From positions 1 to 19,585 of the forward strand of contig JACQWZ010000004.1 in the NCBI GenBank assembly GCA_016209005.1: DNA of 19,585 nucleotides. The letters are read 5' to 3'. This DNA comes from Candidatus Kuenenbacteria bacterium (GTDB lineage Bacteria > Patescibacteriota > Patescibacteriia > UBA2591 > PGYQ01). Shown piece by piece: positions 7,283 to 15,161 of the stretch; the first letter of the stretch is position 1, and the number at the start of each line of letters is the position of its first letter. Below the pieces are notes generated by a model, which ran no database searches, was not told the DNA's origin, and saw nothing but the letters and a program-made list of their open reading frames with translations. A program made the translations under genes and the position numbers.

Positions 7283-10237
7283 TTAACTTTTGATTTTTTT
7301 TATCATTCCAATCCAAACTTTCTGCTCTTCAATTTTAATTTCTTTTTCAAAATCAAGTCCCTTTTTTTGAGAATCAGCAACAAATAATAATTGATTACAA
7401 ATTATCGCTTTTTTTATTTGCTCTTTAAATTTTTCAAAAACTTTTTTTATCTCCCCTTCTTCGCAAAAATAATATAAATCAATTTTATCTTTAATAGTTA
7501 AACCAACTTCTTTGCGCAAGGAATTAATTTGACGAATTATTTCTCTAAATAATCCTTCTTGTTTTAATTCTGGAGTTATTTTTGTGTCTAATTCCACTTT
7601 TAATTCCCCATCGCCTTCTATAAATTCTATTTCTTTTACATTTAATTCATCTTTAATTAGCTTGTAGCTTGTAGCTTGTAGCTTGTAGTCAGAAATTACT
7701 AATAATTTTTGTAAAGTCTGGCGCACTTTTATTCCAGTTTCATCTCGCGCCCTTAATCCTAATTCTACAATTTTTCTTATCTTTTTCATTTGTTCTAAAA
7801 TCTCTAATTCAAAATCTGTTATTTGCGATAACTCTGGCCATTTTTCTAAATGTACGCTCTTATCTTTATTTTCAAAATTATAACCAGCAACTTTTTGCCA
7901 AATTTGCTCTGTGATAAAAGGAGTAAAAGGCGCCATTACTTTTGCCAACTCGATCAAAATAAATTTAGTAGTTGCGATTACATTCTGCTTATCTTTTTCA
8001 TCTTCTCCTTTAAATCTATCGCGCGAACGTCTCAAATACCAAGTTGACAAATCATCAATAAAACCACTAATTGGCCGGGATGCCTCGGGTAAATTATATT
8101 TTTCTAAATTTTCGGTTACCTCTTTAATTAATTGATTCAATCTTATTAATATCCATATATCTAAAATATTTTCTTTTCCATTTATATTTATCGTAGAAAT
8201 TTTATCATCTGGCGACATAAATAATTCATAAAATTTAACCACATTCCAAAGCACTATCACATTTTTTCGCAACGCATCTTGAATATCAATTTCAGACAAA
8301 CTAGTGTCGTCTCCAAGCATGATCGAGCTATTCATAAAATACATACGCAAGGCATCACTGCCATATTTTTCCAATGTCGCGGCCGGATCGGGGTAGTTAC
8401 CGAATGATTTACTCATTTTTCGGCCATCTGTCCCGGCCAAAACCCCTGTAACCACAACATTTTTAAAAGAAACTGAATTAAATAAAGCATTTGACAAGAC
8501 GTGCAAATAATAGAACCAGCCACGAAGTTGAGCAGAATATTCAATAATAAAATCTGCCGGAAACATATTTTTAAAATAATCTTGTCTCTCAAAAGGATAG
8601 TGAAATTGAGCAAACGGCATAGCGCCGGATTCAAACCAACAATCAAATACTTCTTTAACTCTTTTCATAACATTTCCACATTCGCATTTTAATTCATGTT
8701 TATCTATATTTGGTCGATGCAAATCTTTTACTTCTTCTCCGCTCAATTTTTCAATTTCTTCAATTGATCCCAAAACTTTTATTTTATCACAATCAGAGCA
8801 TTTCCAAACTGGAATTGGCGATCCCCAATAACGAGACCGAGACAAGCACCAATCAGGCGCGCTTTCAATGTTATTTTTAAATCTACCTTCTTTAAAATAT
8901 TCCGGCGCCCAATTTATTTTTTTATTTGTTTCCAGCATTCTTGTTTTAATTTTTTGCACATCCAAATACCATGCCTTCTGGGTTTTATAGATCAAAGGAG
9001 TGCCACAACGGTAACAAAAAGGATATGAATGTGTGAAATCAGAACTAGAAAAAATAACGCCATGTTTTTCCAAATCAAGCAAAACATCACGATTAGCTTT
9101 TTTAAAATAATATCCACTCCATTGTCCTGCTGATTCTAAATAAACTCCATTTTCATCCATTAAATCAATCATTGACAATCCAACTTTTTCCCCAAGTCGA
9201 AAATCATCCTCACCAAAATTTGGCGCAATATGAACAATACCCGTTCCGTCTTCAGTAGTTACAAAATCAGCTGAATAAACTTTATAAACTTTATCTGATT
9301 TTGCAATTTCACTATTATTTAATTTATATATTGATTCATATTCTAAATCAACTAAATCTCTACCTTTAAAATTTTCTAAAATTTCATATTTTTGATCTTT
9401 AAAATTTTCAACCAATTTGTCTTTAGCTAAGATACAATTTTCCATAATTCCTGATTTATGATCTCTTATTTCTATTTTTACATAATCAATGTCATCTCTA
9501 ACTGCCAATGCTAAATTCCCCGGCAATGTCCATGGCGTTGTTGTCCATGTTAATAAATAAGTATTATTATCAATGCCAATATCTTTTTTTGCATCACTTG
9601 AATTTTTAATTCTAAATTTTACAACAACAGATTTGTCAATTACATCGCGATAAGAACCGGCATCCATTGTAATTTCAAACTTTGACAAAGGTGTAGCGCA
9701 ACGTGGGCAATGCAAACTAGTGCGATAACCTTCATAAATAAAACCTGTGTCATATAATTTTTTAAAAGACCAAATAACACTTTCCATAAATTTTAAATCC
9801 ATGGTTTTATAAGCGTTTTTCATGTCAACCCATCTTCCTATTCTATTAATATACCATTCCCATTGCTCAGACCCTTTATTAACATATGATCGGCAAGCAT
9901 CGATGAATTTATCAATTCCTAATTCTTCAATATCTTTTTTGTTTTTTAATCCCAGCTGTTCTTCTACTTTATTCTCAGCTGGCAATCCATGACAATCCCA
10001 ACCCCAAATACGCTCAACTCTATATCCTTTCATCGTCCAATATCTTGGCACAACATCTTTAGCAATACTAGGAAGTAAAGTCGCGTAATGAGGTAAACCC
10101 GTGATGAAAGGAGGGCCATCATAAAAAACAAAAGATTTTTTTTTATCCCGTTGTTCAATGGATTTTTCAAAAATTTTATTTTCTTTCCAAAAAATTAAAA
10201 TTTCCTCTTCAATTTTTGCAAAAAATGATTTTTCCAT
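7283..10237 (-). CDS. ileS: Isoleucyl-tRNA synthetase
   Basis: This class I aminoacyl-tRNA synthetase charges tRNA-Ile. The 984-residue protein has the HIGH-type motif in GLPHYATLLPS (47-57), the Ile-specific GWDCHGLPAE (78-87) and KMSKS at 607-611. An editing domain lies between, with TWTTTPWTLPGNLALAV. Cysteine pairs occur in LHCPRCATPL, FCYRCGTP, CSDCDK and KCECGN. The tRNA-binding domain begins around residue 660 and the protein ends in a lysine-rich region. Length fits the long (archaeal/CPR-like) IleRS type. In the C-terminal part, residues about 851-861 (DYKLQATSYKL) derive from a tandem 7-bp repeat and appear inserted between the KLLVIS strand and IKDELNVKEIEF. The start is supported by a near-consensus promoter whose predicted start point is the A of the ATG. 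Confidence 0.97.
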   Translation of the reverse strand: MEKSFFAKIEEEILIFWKENKIFEKSIEQRDKKKSFVFYDGPPFITGLPHYATLLPSIAKDVVPRYWTMKGYRVERIWGWDCHGLPAENKVEEQLGLKNKKDIEELGIDKFIDACRSYVNKGSEQWEWYINRIGRWVDMKNAYKTMDLKFMESVIWSFKKLYDTGFIYEGYRTSLHCPRCATPLSKFEITMDAGSYRDVIDKSVVVKFRIKNSSDAKKDIGIDNNTYLLTWTTTPWTLPGNLALAVRDDIDYVKIEIRDHKSGIMENCILAKDKLVENFKDQKYEILENFKGRDLVDLEYESIYKLNNSEIAKSDKVYKVYSADFVTTEDGTGIVHIAPNFGEDDFRLGEKVGLSMIDLMDENGVYLESAGQWSGYYFKKANRDVLLDLEKHGVIFSSSDFTHSYPFCYRCGTPLIYKTQKAWYLDVQKIKTRMLETNKKINWAPEYFKEGRFKNNIESAPDWCLSRSRYWGSPIPVWKCSDCDKIKVLGSIEEIEKLSGEEVKDLHRPNIDKHELKCECGNVMKRVKEVFDCWFESGAMPFAQFHYPFERQDYFKNMFPADFIIEYSAQLRGWFYYLHVLSNALFNSVSFKNVVVTGVLAGTDGRKMSKSFGNYPDPAATLEKYGSDALRMYFMNSSIMLGDDTSLSEIDIQDALRKNVIVLWNVVKFYELFMSPDDKISTININGKENILDIWILIRLNQLIKEVTENLEKYNLPEASRPISGFIDDLSTWYLRRSRDRFKGEDEKDKQNVIATTKFILIELAKVMAPFTPFITEQIWQKVAGYNFENKDKSVHLEKWPELSQITDFELEILEQMKKIRKIVELGLRARDETGIKVRQTLQKLLVISDYKLQATSYKLIKDELNVKEIEFIEGDGELKVELDTKITPELKQEGLFREIIRQINSLRKEVGLTIKDKIDLYYFCEEGEIKKVFEKFKEQIKKAIICNQLLFVADSQKKGLDFEKEIKIEEQKVWIGMIKKIKS
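7659..7686. repeat. Tandem 7-bp repeat (four units) inside ileS
   Basis: Four perfect copies of agcttgt (on the other strand acaagct) lie end to end and are followed by agtc. Read in the ileS frame they give the DYKLQATSYKL segment. The unit is not a multiple of three, so three units make one 21-bp reading period. I recognise acaagctacaagct arrays as common intergenic sequence in CPR genomes. Confidence 0.8.
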
Positions 10238-10243
10238 GCTCTC

Positions 10244-10272
10244 ATTATATCGGAAAACTTTTTTTAATTCAA
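10244..10272 (-). promoter_or_regulatory. Sigma-70-type promoter of ileS, predicted leaderless
   Basis: On the minus strand TTGAAT (10272-10267) is followed by exactly 17 bp and then a perfect TATAAT (10249-10244). Six bases, GAGAGC, separate TATAAT from the ileS ATG, so the expected transcription start is the A of the start codon. No Shine-Dalgarno sequence is present, which agrees with a leaderless message. Motif match is clear; transcription itself is inferred. Confidence 0.7.
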
Positions 10273-10306
10273 GAAGAATATATTAAAAATAAAAATTTGA
10301 CAAAAT

Positions 10307-10343
10307 AAAAATCCGTTCCGACGTATCGTCGGAATGGATTTTT
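10307..10343 (-). terminator. Hairpin terminator between the small CPxC gene and ileS
   Basis: Arms aaaaatccgttccgac (10307-10322) and gtcggaatggattttt (10328-10343) pair with one G-T wobble around a five-base loop. The A-run on one side and T-run on the other let it serve both directions. On the minus strand it follows the stop of the 58-codon gene at 10378 and precedes the ileS promoter, so it probably isolates ileS. Its core palindrome is of the same family as 7124-7142. Confidence 0.65.
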
Positions 10344-10352
10344 GTTATTTTT

Positions 10353-10368
10353 AAGGGACAGTCCCCTT
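10353..10368. repeat. Short imperfect palindrome aagggacagtcccctt
   Basis: The near-palindrome aagggacagtcccctt lies between the terminator and the stop of the small CPxC gene. I recognise ggggactgtcccc-type words as dispersed repeats in several uncultivated bacterial groups. It may extend the hairpin region after the small gene. Confidence 0.45.
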
Positions 10369-10377
10369 AGAAATATC

Positions 10378-10554
10378 TTATAAGTCCCCAAACAACTCGC
10401 CACCAACAATACCACCCTCTTCTTTGGCTTTCTTAAACGCTTCTTTTAACTCTTCCATTGTTGGCTCTCTCCCCTCTTCTTTGGCGGCTTTCATCAACTG
10501 ACAAATTGGGCAATCGTCAAAAAATTCTTCATCGTTGTTTCCTATAATTTTAAT
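10378..10554 (-). CDS. Small acidic CPxC protein, start codon unclear
   Basis: The minus strand is open for 58 codons ending in TAA at 10378-10380. The product reads IKIIGNNDEEFFDDCPICQL, then KAAKEEGREPTMEELKEAF, and ends GGIVGGELFGDL. It has an N-terminal acidic patch, a CPIC motif, a charged helix-forming middle and a glycine-rich end. G+C is higher than in flanking intergenic DNA, and third positions behave as coding. No ATG, GTG or TTG lies between the upstream in-frame TAA (about 10590) and the CPIC motif. Candidate starts are ATT at 10554 or ATT at 10548, the latter 7 bases after an AAGGA. The CPIC could bind metal or be redox active, but only one CxxC is present, so a metal site would need a partner or dimer. 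I recall similar short proteins in CPR genomes but no name. Confidence 0.7.
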   Translation of the reverse strand: MKIIGNNDEEFFDDCPICQLMKAAKEEGREPTMEELKEAFKKAKEEGGIVGGELFGDL

Positions 10555-10671
10555 TTCCTTACCCCGTAAAATAAGTAAAACAATTTATTTAGGGATTAGT
10601 TTATTTTAAATTAAAAAATCATTTCTTCGACTTTTTGTTTAGTTTATTTTAAGAAAGAATTTTGCATAAAA

Positions 10672-11853
10672 TTAAAAAACTAATCTTTGTTGTTTTAATG
10701 GTATTAAATTTCGAATATCAATTTTTTCAAATTTAATTTCAGGCATCGCCTCTGTTTTTCCGTTTTTATGGATTATAAATAAATATTCTTTGTTAATTCC
10801 ATTTGTTTCATTTATCCATTCATTTGTCGTCCGAGTAATTGTCGCCATCACATTCTTTTTGTAGTCCATTTCAAAAATAGAAATTTTTTTCTTTAAATTT
10901 TTTAATATATCTTTTATCGCCTGAAAGGTTGCCCTGCCATTATTATTATAAGACAAAACCACATATTTTGCCAATGTATTTTTTATCAATCTTTCTATGG
11001 CTTCAATAACTATGTATTGCCCTTTATCATTTTTTCTAAACTCTTCAAAAATAGAACCAGAAATTGTATCGCCGACATCTTCTCGTCTATTTGCCACACC
11101 CACTAATTTTGGTTTATCATTCAAACAAATTGTTTTCCAAATATGATAATAAGAGGCGTATCTAACACGAGAAGGCGGCATTAACTCATTTGAAGAACCA
11201 TAAGGCGGATCGTAATACGCCAAATCTACTTCAATATCATTTGCCAAATCAAAAATATCTTTTTGATAAACTCGGTGTTGTTTGTCATTAATAATTAAAT
11301 GAGGCACTTCCATTTTCATTGTATTATAGGCGCGAGGCGCCCATTTTTTTAAATACGAAACTTGATGGCCAACGGAACTATCAACTTTATCCATCGCTAT
11401 AATTAAACTGGTAAGTAATACCGATTTTTCTATTTTATCTTTTGCGATTTTATCAATTTCTTCTCTAATTACGTCTAATTTTTTAGTATTGTGTAATTGC
11501 CAAATTCTTTTTTTGCCATCTTCCTGCGTAGCCGAACCGCCATTTGGTTCACCGCCGTAATTTTCTGAAAACCAACCATATTTTTCGGGAAGATTATTAA
11601 GATGTTCTATAATCGGCAAATAATAAAACACCGACTTTCTGTTTAATAAATAACATTCGCCGAATACTTTTGACCAATCGGCAATATCGTTGGCATAGAC
11701 GGTATAGCCGGCTTGCTTTAGCGCTTGAGAAACTCTTGTTGTGCCAGAAAAGCCATCTAAAACCGTTTTTACATTTAACGGCTTTATCAATTCTAACAAA
11801 ACAGGAAGTATTTCCCTTTTAGAGCCAGTATATTTTATACCTTGTGTTTCCAT
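10672..11853 (-). CDS. D12-class N6-adenine DNA methyltransferase
   Basis: This 393-residue enzyme transfers methyl from S-adenosylmethionine to N6 of adenine in DNA. It starts METQGIKYTGSKREILPVLL: YTGSKR is motif X. Then come motif I DGFSGTTR (33-40), an acidic residue after beta-2 in ANDI (D56), and the catalytic DPPY (215-218) in DLAYYDPPYGS. That order (X, I, IV) is the alpha/D12 arrangement of Dam and DpnM. VVLSYNNNGR near residue 325 fits the later motifs. The start at 11853 is preferred over the longer frame to 11952, because the extra 33 residues are a translation of the intergenic repeat. It lies 242 bp downstream of a probable endonuclease gene on the same strand, so it is likely the protective half of a restriction-modification system. 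The recognition sequence is unknown. Confidence 0.88.
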   Translation of the reverse strand: METQGIKYTGSKREILPVLLELIKPLNVKTVLDGFSGTTRVSQALKQAGYTVYANDIADWSKVFGECYLLNRKSVFYYLPIIEHLNNLPEKYGWFSENYGGEPNGGSATQEDGKKRIWQLHNTKKLDVIREEIDKIAKDKIEKSVLLTSLIIAMDKVDSSVGHQVSYLKKWAPRAYNTMKMEVPHLIINDKQHRVYQKDIFDLANDIEVDLAYYDPPYGSSNELMPPSRVRYASYYHIWKTICLNDKPKLVGVANRREDVGDTISGSIFEEFRKNDKGQYIVIEAIERLIKNTLAKYVVLSYNNNGRATFQAIKDILKNLKKKISIFEMDYKKNVMATITRTTNEWINETNGINKEYLFIIHKNGKTEAMPEIKFEKIDIRNLIPLKQQRLVF

Positions 11854-12095
11854 AAAATAAGCAAAAATTTTAAGAAAAATTTTTACAAATCTCAAATCCC
11901 AATATCCAATGTCCAATAAAATCCTAAATCTCAAACTCCAAATAAAATACAATTAGGATTTAGAGCTTATAGTTTGATTGGGTATTGGGGTTTGGTCATT
12001 GGGATTTAATTAAATATTGAAATTCCGATACTATAAATTAAAACCGCTAGTTTATATCCTAATATTAATTATTTTATCACTTTTAATTTTTTGGT
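11854..12095. repeat. AT-rich inverted-repeat spacer between the endonuclease and methyltransferase genes
   Basis: The methyltransferase-proximal end is the shared leader (aaaaattttaagaaaaattt at 11865-11884, plus strand). Next to it are arms of the aaatcccaatatccaatgtc type (11891-11910) with a counterpart gattgggtattggggtttgg (about 11976-11995), and an inner pair atcctaaatc/gatttagag (about 11921-11965). The 19-bp word shared with 2511-2529 occurs inverted at 12012-12030. No coding potential was seen. Confidence 0.6.
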
Positions 12096-12914
12096 TTATT
12101 TAACAAAATTAAAAAAATGCTGGAGTATTTTTTCGTGTATATCTTTGCGGGAAACAAGAATTTTAGCGATCAAAGTAATAAGCGGTTCGTTAATTTTATA
12201 ACCGCCAGTGAGCAGTTCTTTGAAAAATGGTTCGGCGTTTTCCGTGTGCGTCCACATTCCGCGTTGCAAAGCATTAGCTTTAGCGCCGCCATATCTCACT
12301 TCAAAAATATAATTGTTTTTGTTATCAAAAAACTTATAAATTGGAAAGGTCTTTTTTCTACCGATTTTGCGAGGCGGTAAAAATTTTATCTTTTTAACAG
12401 AGGAGTACGCTTTTTGTAAATCAAAAACTATCACTTTAAACTTCATTTCCTTTTCGTTATAAATCAACGGCAAAACATTAACGGCGCTAAAATCTTTAAA
12501 GTATTTATTGCTTAAAATCTCTTTTATTTTTCCGATATCATTTATTCCTCGCTTGCCAATTTCTCTTTGTAAAAGAGAAAACATTGACCCGTCTTTATTT
12601 GTTGAAAGTTGAAGCGGACCGAATCCATAAGTTTTAATGCTGATGGGAATTTCTTCTTTAGTGCTTGTTTCAGTAATTCTTATATCTTCTTCAAATTCTT
12701 TTGCTCGGAATTTTTCTTTGCCTGTATGTTTTGCTGTATAACCGCCAACAAATTGATTTATGTATTCAGTGAGAGCAATTTCGGCAAGGTCGCCGTGCGT
12801 TTTGTTCCCGATGATTCTCATTGAAAAAACATTACCCAAAACACTAAAAATCATTGGATCTTTATTACTAAAACTTTCTACAAATTTTTTTAAAAATTTA
12901 TCAAATGATTGCAT
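12096..12914 (-). CDS. Probable type II restriction endonuclease
   Basis: I do not recognise the exact family of this 272-residue protein. An N-terminal helix-rich part contains NKTHGDLAEIALTEYIN (37-53), followed by YTAKHTGKEKFRAKEFEED and a strand IPISIKTYGFGPLQLST (89-105). The acidic EED (75-77) followed by ISIK (91-94) is what a PD-(D/E)xK nuclease core looks like when the second acidic residue is replaced. GDLAEIALTEYI could supply the upstream helix glutamate. The rest is alpha/beta with RKIGRKKTFPIYKFFD and a conserved-looking YGGAKANALQRGMWTH. Placement directly before an adenine methyltransferase on the same strand is the strongest evidence for a restriction role. No Shine-Dalgarno sequence is seen. 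A mobile-element nuclease or unrelated DNA-binding protein are alternatives. Confidence 0.65.
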   Translation of the reverse strand: MQSFDKFLKKFVESFSNKDPMIFSVLGNVFSMRIIGNKTHGDLAEIALTEYINQFVGGYTAKHTGKEKFRAKEFEEDIRITETSTKEEIPISIKTYGFGPLQLSTNKDGSMFSLLQREIGKRGINDIGKIKEILSNKYFKDFSAVNVLPLIYNEKEMKFKVIVFDLQKAYSSVKKIKFLPPRKIGRKKTFPIYKFFDNKNNYIFEVRYGGAKANALQRGMWTHTENAEPFFKELLTGGYKINEPLITLIAKILVSRKDIHEKILQHFFNFVK

Positions 12915-12981
12915 AATTAAAAGTCGCTAAAAAATTCAACTTTCGTTTAACGTTCGGAATTAAATTTATATCTAAATTTAG

Positions 12982-13052
12982 CTCCCGGGCAAGGATTCGA
13001 ACCTCGATTAGTTGGACCAAAACCAGCTGTCCTACCATTAGACGACCCGGGA
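12982..13052 (-). tRNA. tRNA-Gln (anticodon TTG)
   Basis: On the minus strand the acceptor arm TCCCGGG pairs with CCCGGGA. The D arm is GTCT-AATGGTA-GGAC. The anticodon arm GCTGG-TTTTGGT-CCAAC carries TTG at loop positions 34-36 and has one C-A mismatch. The T arm is CGAGG-TTCGAAT-CCTTG with one G-U pair. The variable loop is four bases and the discriminator is G. CCA is not encoded (the next bases are CTA), so it must be added after transcription. Length is 71 nt. Confidence 0.96.
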
Positions 13053-13257
13053 AAATAAAATTTTTTTAAAAAAAATTTTATAAATCCTAATTTCAAAATC
13101 CTAAATTCTAAATAATATCAAAATACAAAATTCTAAATTCAAAACAAAAATTAAATTAAATAAATTATTTTTGAATTTTAGACATTTGAATTTTGGATTT
13201 ATTTAGGATTTGACGTTTTGAATTTTGGATTTACTTTGAATTTCATAATTCAAAGTA
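13053..13257. repeat. AT-rich inverted-repeat spacer between ftsX and tRNA-Gln
   Basis: Left arm units such as aatcctaatttcaaaatcct (13083-13102) and aaaattctaaattc pair imperfectly with right arm units such as gaattttggatttatttagg (13190-13209) and gttttgaattttggattt (about 13215-13232). This is the same type of spacer as at 4951-5229, with gttttgg/ccaaat-like units in place of gaaattg. A final short pair ctttgaatt/aattcaaag (about 13233-13256) sits next to the ftsX stop. No coding potential was seen. Confidence 0.6.
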
Positions 13258-14172
13258 TTAGACTTTTAAATATTTTTTTATCGCTAAGATACTGCTTATA
13301 ATACTTAAAATAATAATAAATACAAATTGCCAACCAAAAATTTGCAAAAAATGCTGATTAAAATAAGTTACAATATTAAAATTATAATCTTCTAAAAACC
13401 CGGCAATGATGGGTTGAATAATATGCAAAAAGGGATATAAAAGAATAATGCAAAACAAAAAAGCGAAAACACTGCAAATAATTGTTTCTAAAATAAAAGG
13501 AATTTTAATAAACCAATCAGTCGCTCCAACAAGTTTCATAATTCCAATTTCCTCTCGACGAGTGTGAATCGTTATTTTTACCGTGTTAAAAATAACTAAA
13601 ATTCCAATAAAAATAAAAATTATTGAAATAATTAAAGCGATTTGTTGAACTTTATTGCTGGATAAATTAAGTCGATCAATAAAATTTTCATAATCGCCAA
13701 AATCTTTGTCATAAATAAAATTTTTATATTGTTTTTCATCTAAAATATTTAAAATAGTTTTATAATCTTTTATCTTTTTTGCTTGAATAATCAAACTATC
13801 TCCCAAGGGATTGTCGTCTAATTCTTGCAAGGCTTCTAAAATTTTTGGATCATTTTTATGTTTTTTTTGAAACCACGATAAAGCGTCTTTTTTTTGCAAA
13901 AATTGAACATTTTCAATTTCGGGTAATACTTCTAAACGAGATTTAATAGAAAAAACCTGATCTTGAGATGTTTCTGGTTTAAAATAAACGCTGATATCGA
14001 TTTTCTTTTTAATAACATCGATCGAAGCGTTAGTTAAAATATTTAAAACTATTAAAAGATTAATAGAAAATAAAGCTAAAATAATAATTATTATGGCAAC
14101 TAAAAAAAGTCCTATATTGCGATAGAAATTTTGAAAAGCTATTTTTATATCTCGAAAAATAGAAAAAAACAT
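13258..14172 (-). CDS. ftsX: Cell division protein FtsX
   Basis: FtsX is the membrane partner of the ATPase FtsE; together they activate peptidoglycan hydrolases at the division site. The 304-residue protein has a short cytosolic start (MFFSIFRDIKIAFQNFYRNI), a first membrane segment (about 21-46), an extracellular domain of about 130 residues (PETSQDQVFSIKSRLEVLPE is typical), and three further segments: IALIISIIFIFIGILVIFN, ILETIICSVFAFLFCIILL and FGWQFVFIIILSIISSILA. Between segments two and three lies RREEIGIMKLVGATDWFIK, the hallmark cytosolic loop of the FtsX/MacB permease family, which contacts FtsE. The gene is 87 bp downstream of ftsE on the same strand. Length and topology are normal. 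Confidence 0.96.
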   Translation of the reverse strand: MFFSIFRDIKIAFQNFYRNIGLFLVAIIIIILALFSINLLIVLNILTNASIDVIKKKIDISVYFKPETSQDQVFSIKSRLEVLPEIENVQFLQKKDALSWFQKKHKNDPKILEALQELDDNPLGDSLIIQAKKIKDYKTILNILDEKQYKNFIYDKDFGDYENFIDRLNLSSNKVQQIALIISIIFIFIGILVIFNTVKITIHTRREEIGIMKLVGATDWFIKIPFILETIICSVFAFLFCIILLYPFLHIIQPIIAGFLEDYNFNIVTYFNQHFLQIFGWQFVFIIILSIISSILAIKKYLKV

Positions 14173-14259
14173 AGACTAATTTACGATTTAAGATTTAAGA
14201 TTTATTTAGAAATTAGAAATTAGAAATTAGAAATTTATAAAATTTTCTCTTAAAAAATT

Positions 14260-14940
14260 TTATATTACGTATCTTCCTTTGTTTTGATCCCCAATAATTA
14301 TTCCTCGATCTAAAGTTATCACTCTTTTTTTTAAAATATTCACTATTTCTCTATTATGCGTGACTAAAACGACTGTTGTTTTTAATTGATTAATTTTTAA
14401 AAGCAGATTAATAATTTCTTGAGCGTTGATAGAATCTAAATTACCAGTCGGTTCATCGGCAATTAAAAGTTTGGGACGATGAGAAAGACTTCTGGCGATA
14501 ACGACCCGTTGTTTTTCTCCCCCGGAAAGATATTCGGGAAAATAATTCGCTTTTTCTTCCAATCCAACAATTTTTAAAACTTGGGGAATAATTTTTTTTA
14601 TTTTTTGAGAAGAAGCCCCAATGACCTCTAGGGCAAAAGCGACATTTTCAAATACTGTTTTTTTGGGCAATAATTTAAAATCCTGAAAAACAACTCCGAT
14701 TTGCCTTCTTAATATTGGAATTTCTTGATTAGAAATATTTGTAATATTCCATCCACCGATAATTATTTCTCCTTCAGTCGCTTTTTCTTCGGCAATTAAA
14801 AGTTTAATTAAAGTTGTTTTCCCTGCCCCGCTTTGTCCAACAATAGAAACAAATTCTCCCGGCTCTATATGCAAATTAATATTTTTAAGAGCCGCTAAAT
14901 TTGGAGAATATATTTTTGTAATATTTTTTAAAATTATCAT
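14260..14940 (-). CDS. ftsE: Cell division ATP-binding protein FtsE
   Basis: This is the ABC ATPase that drives FtsX, 226 residues. It has Walker A GQSGAGKT (35-42), a Q-loop in GVVFQDFKLLP (82-92), signature LSGGEKQRVVIARS (138-151), Walker B LLIADEPTGNLD (158-169) and H-loop VTHNRE (193-198). The order and the wording of each motif are those of FtsE and not of a nutrient importer. The start MIILKNITKIY at 14940 is chosen over a frame extending to 14976, because the extra 12 residues are a translation of the shared repeat leader. It is followed by ftsX and preceded by a repeat spacer with no clear promoter. Confidence 0.96.
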   Translation of the reverse strand: MIILKNITKIYSPNLAALKNINLHIEPGEFVSIVGQSGAGKTTLIKLLIAEEKATEGEIIIGGWNITNISNQEIPILRRQIGVVFQDFKLLPKKTVFENVAFALEVIGASSQKIKKIIPQVLKIVGLEEKANYFPEYLSGGEKQRVVIARSLSHRPKLLIADEPTGNLDSINAQEIINLLLKINQLKTTVVLVTHNREIVNILKKRVITLDRGIIIGDQNKGRYVI

Positions 14941-15161
14941 AAAAACAGACAAAAATTTTAAGAAAAATTTTTGCAATTTCTAATTTCTAATTTTTAATTT
15001 CTATTAAATTTCTAATGACAAAATTTCTAAACACTTATTTCTTATTGTTTTTGTTTGAAAATTAAATCATTGAAAATTTAATGAAAATTAGAAATTGAAA
15101 ATTGAAAATTAAAACCAATATTTACTTTTTAATATTTTTAAATAAAAAATTCTTTATCTAA
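14941..15161. repeat. AT-rich inverted-repeat spacer upstream of ftsE
   Basis: Left arm (plus strand, about 14976-15030): aatttctaatttctaatttt units then attaaatttctaatgacaaa. Right arm (about 15050-15115): gtttgaaaattaaatcattg, aaaatttaatgaaaatta and gaaattgaaaattgaaaatt. The two arms are complementary in order, allowing mismatches, so the whole spacer can fold as one long hairpin. The ftsE-proximal end is the shared leader (aaaaattttaagaaaaattt at 14953-14972). Confidence 0.65.

Noticed and set aside
7850..8692. Open frames on both strands within ileS
   Set aside because: The long minus-strand IleRS alignment is continuous here; the others are out-of-frame shadows.
11854..11952. Extension of the methyltransferase N-terminus
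   Set aside because: The 33 residues are hydrophobic translation of the spacer repeat, and METQGIKYTGSKRE is the expected family start.
12117..12824. Plus-strand open frames across the endonuclease gene
   Set aside because: They are antisense shadows rich in Phe and Ser, produced by Lys/Glu codons of the minus-strand gene.
15000..15115. CRISPR-like array in the aaattag/gaaaatt repeats
   Set aside because: Units are 7-10 bp, have no unique spacers and run as inverted arms; there are no cas genes.
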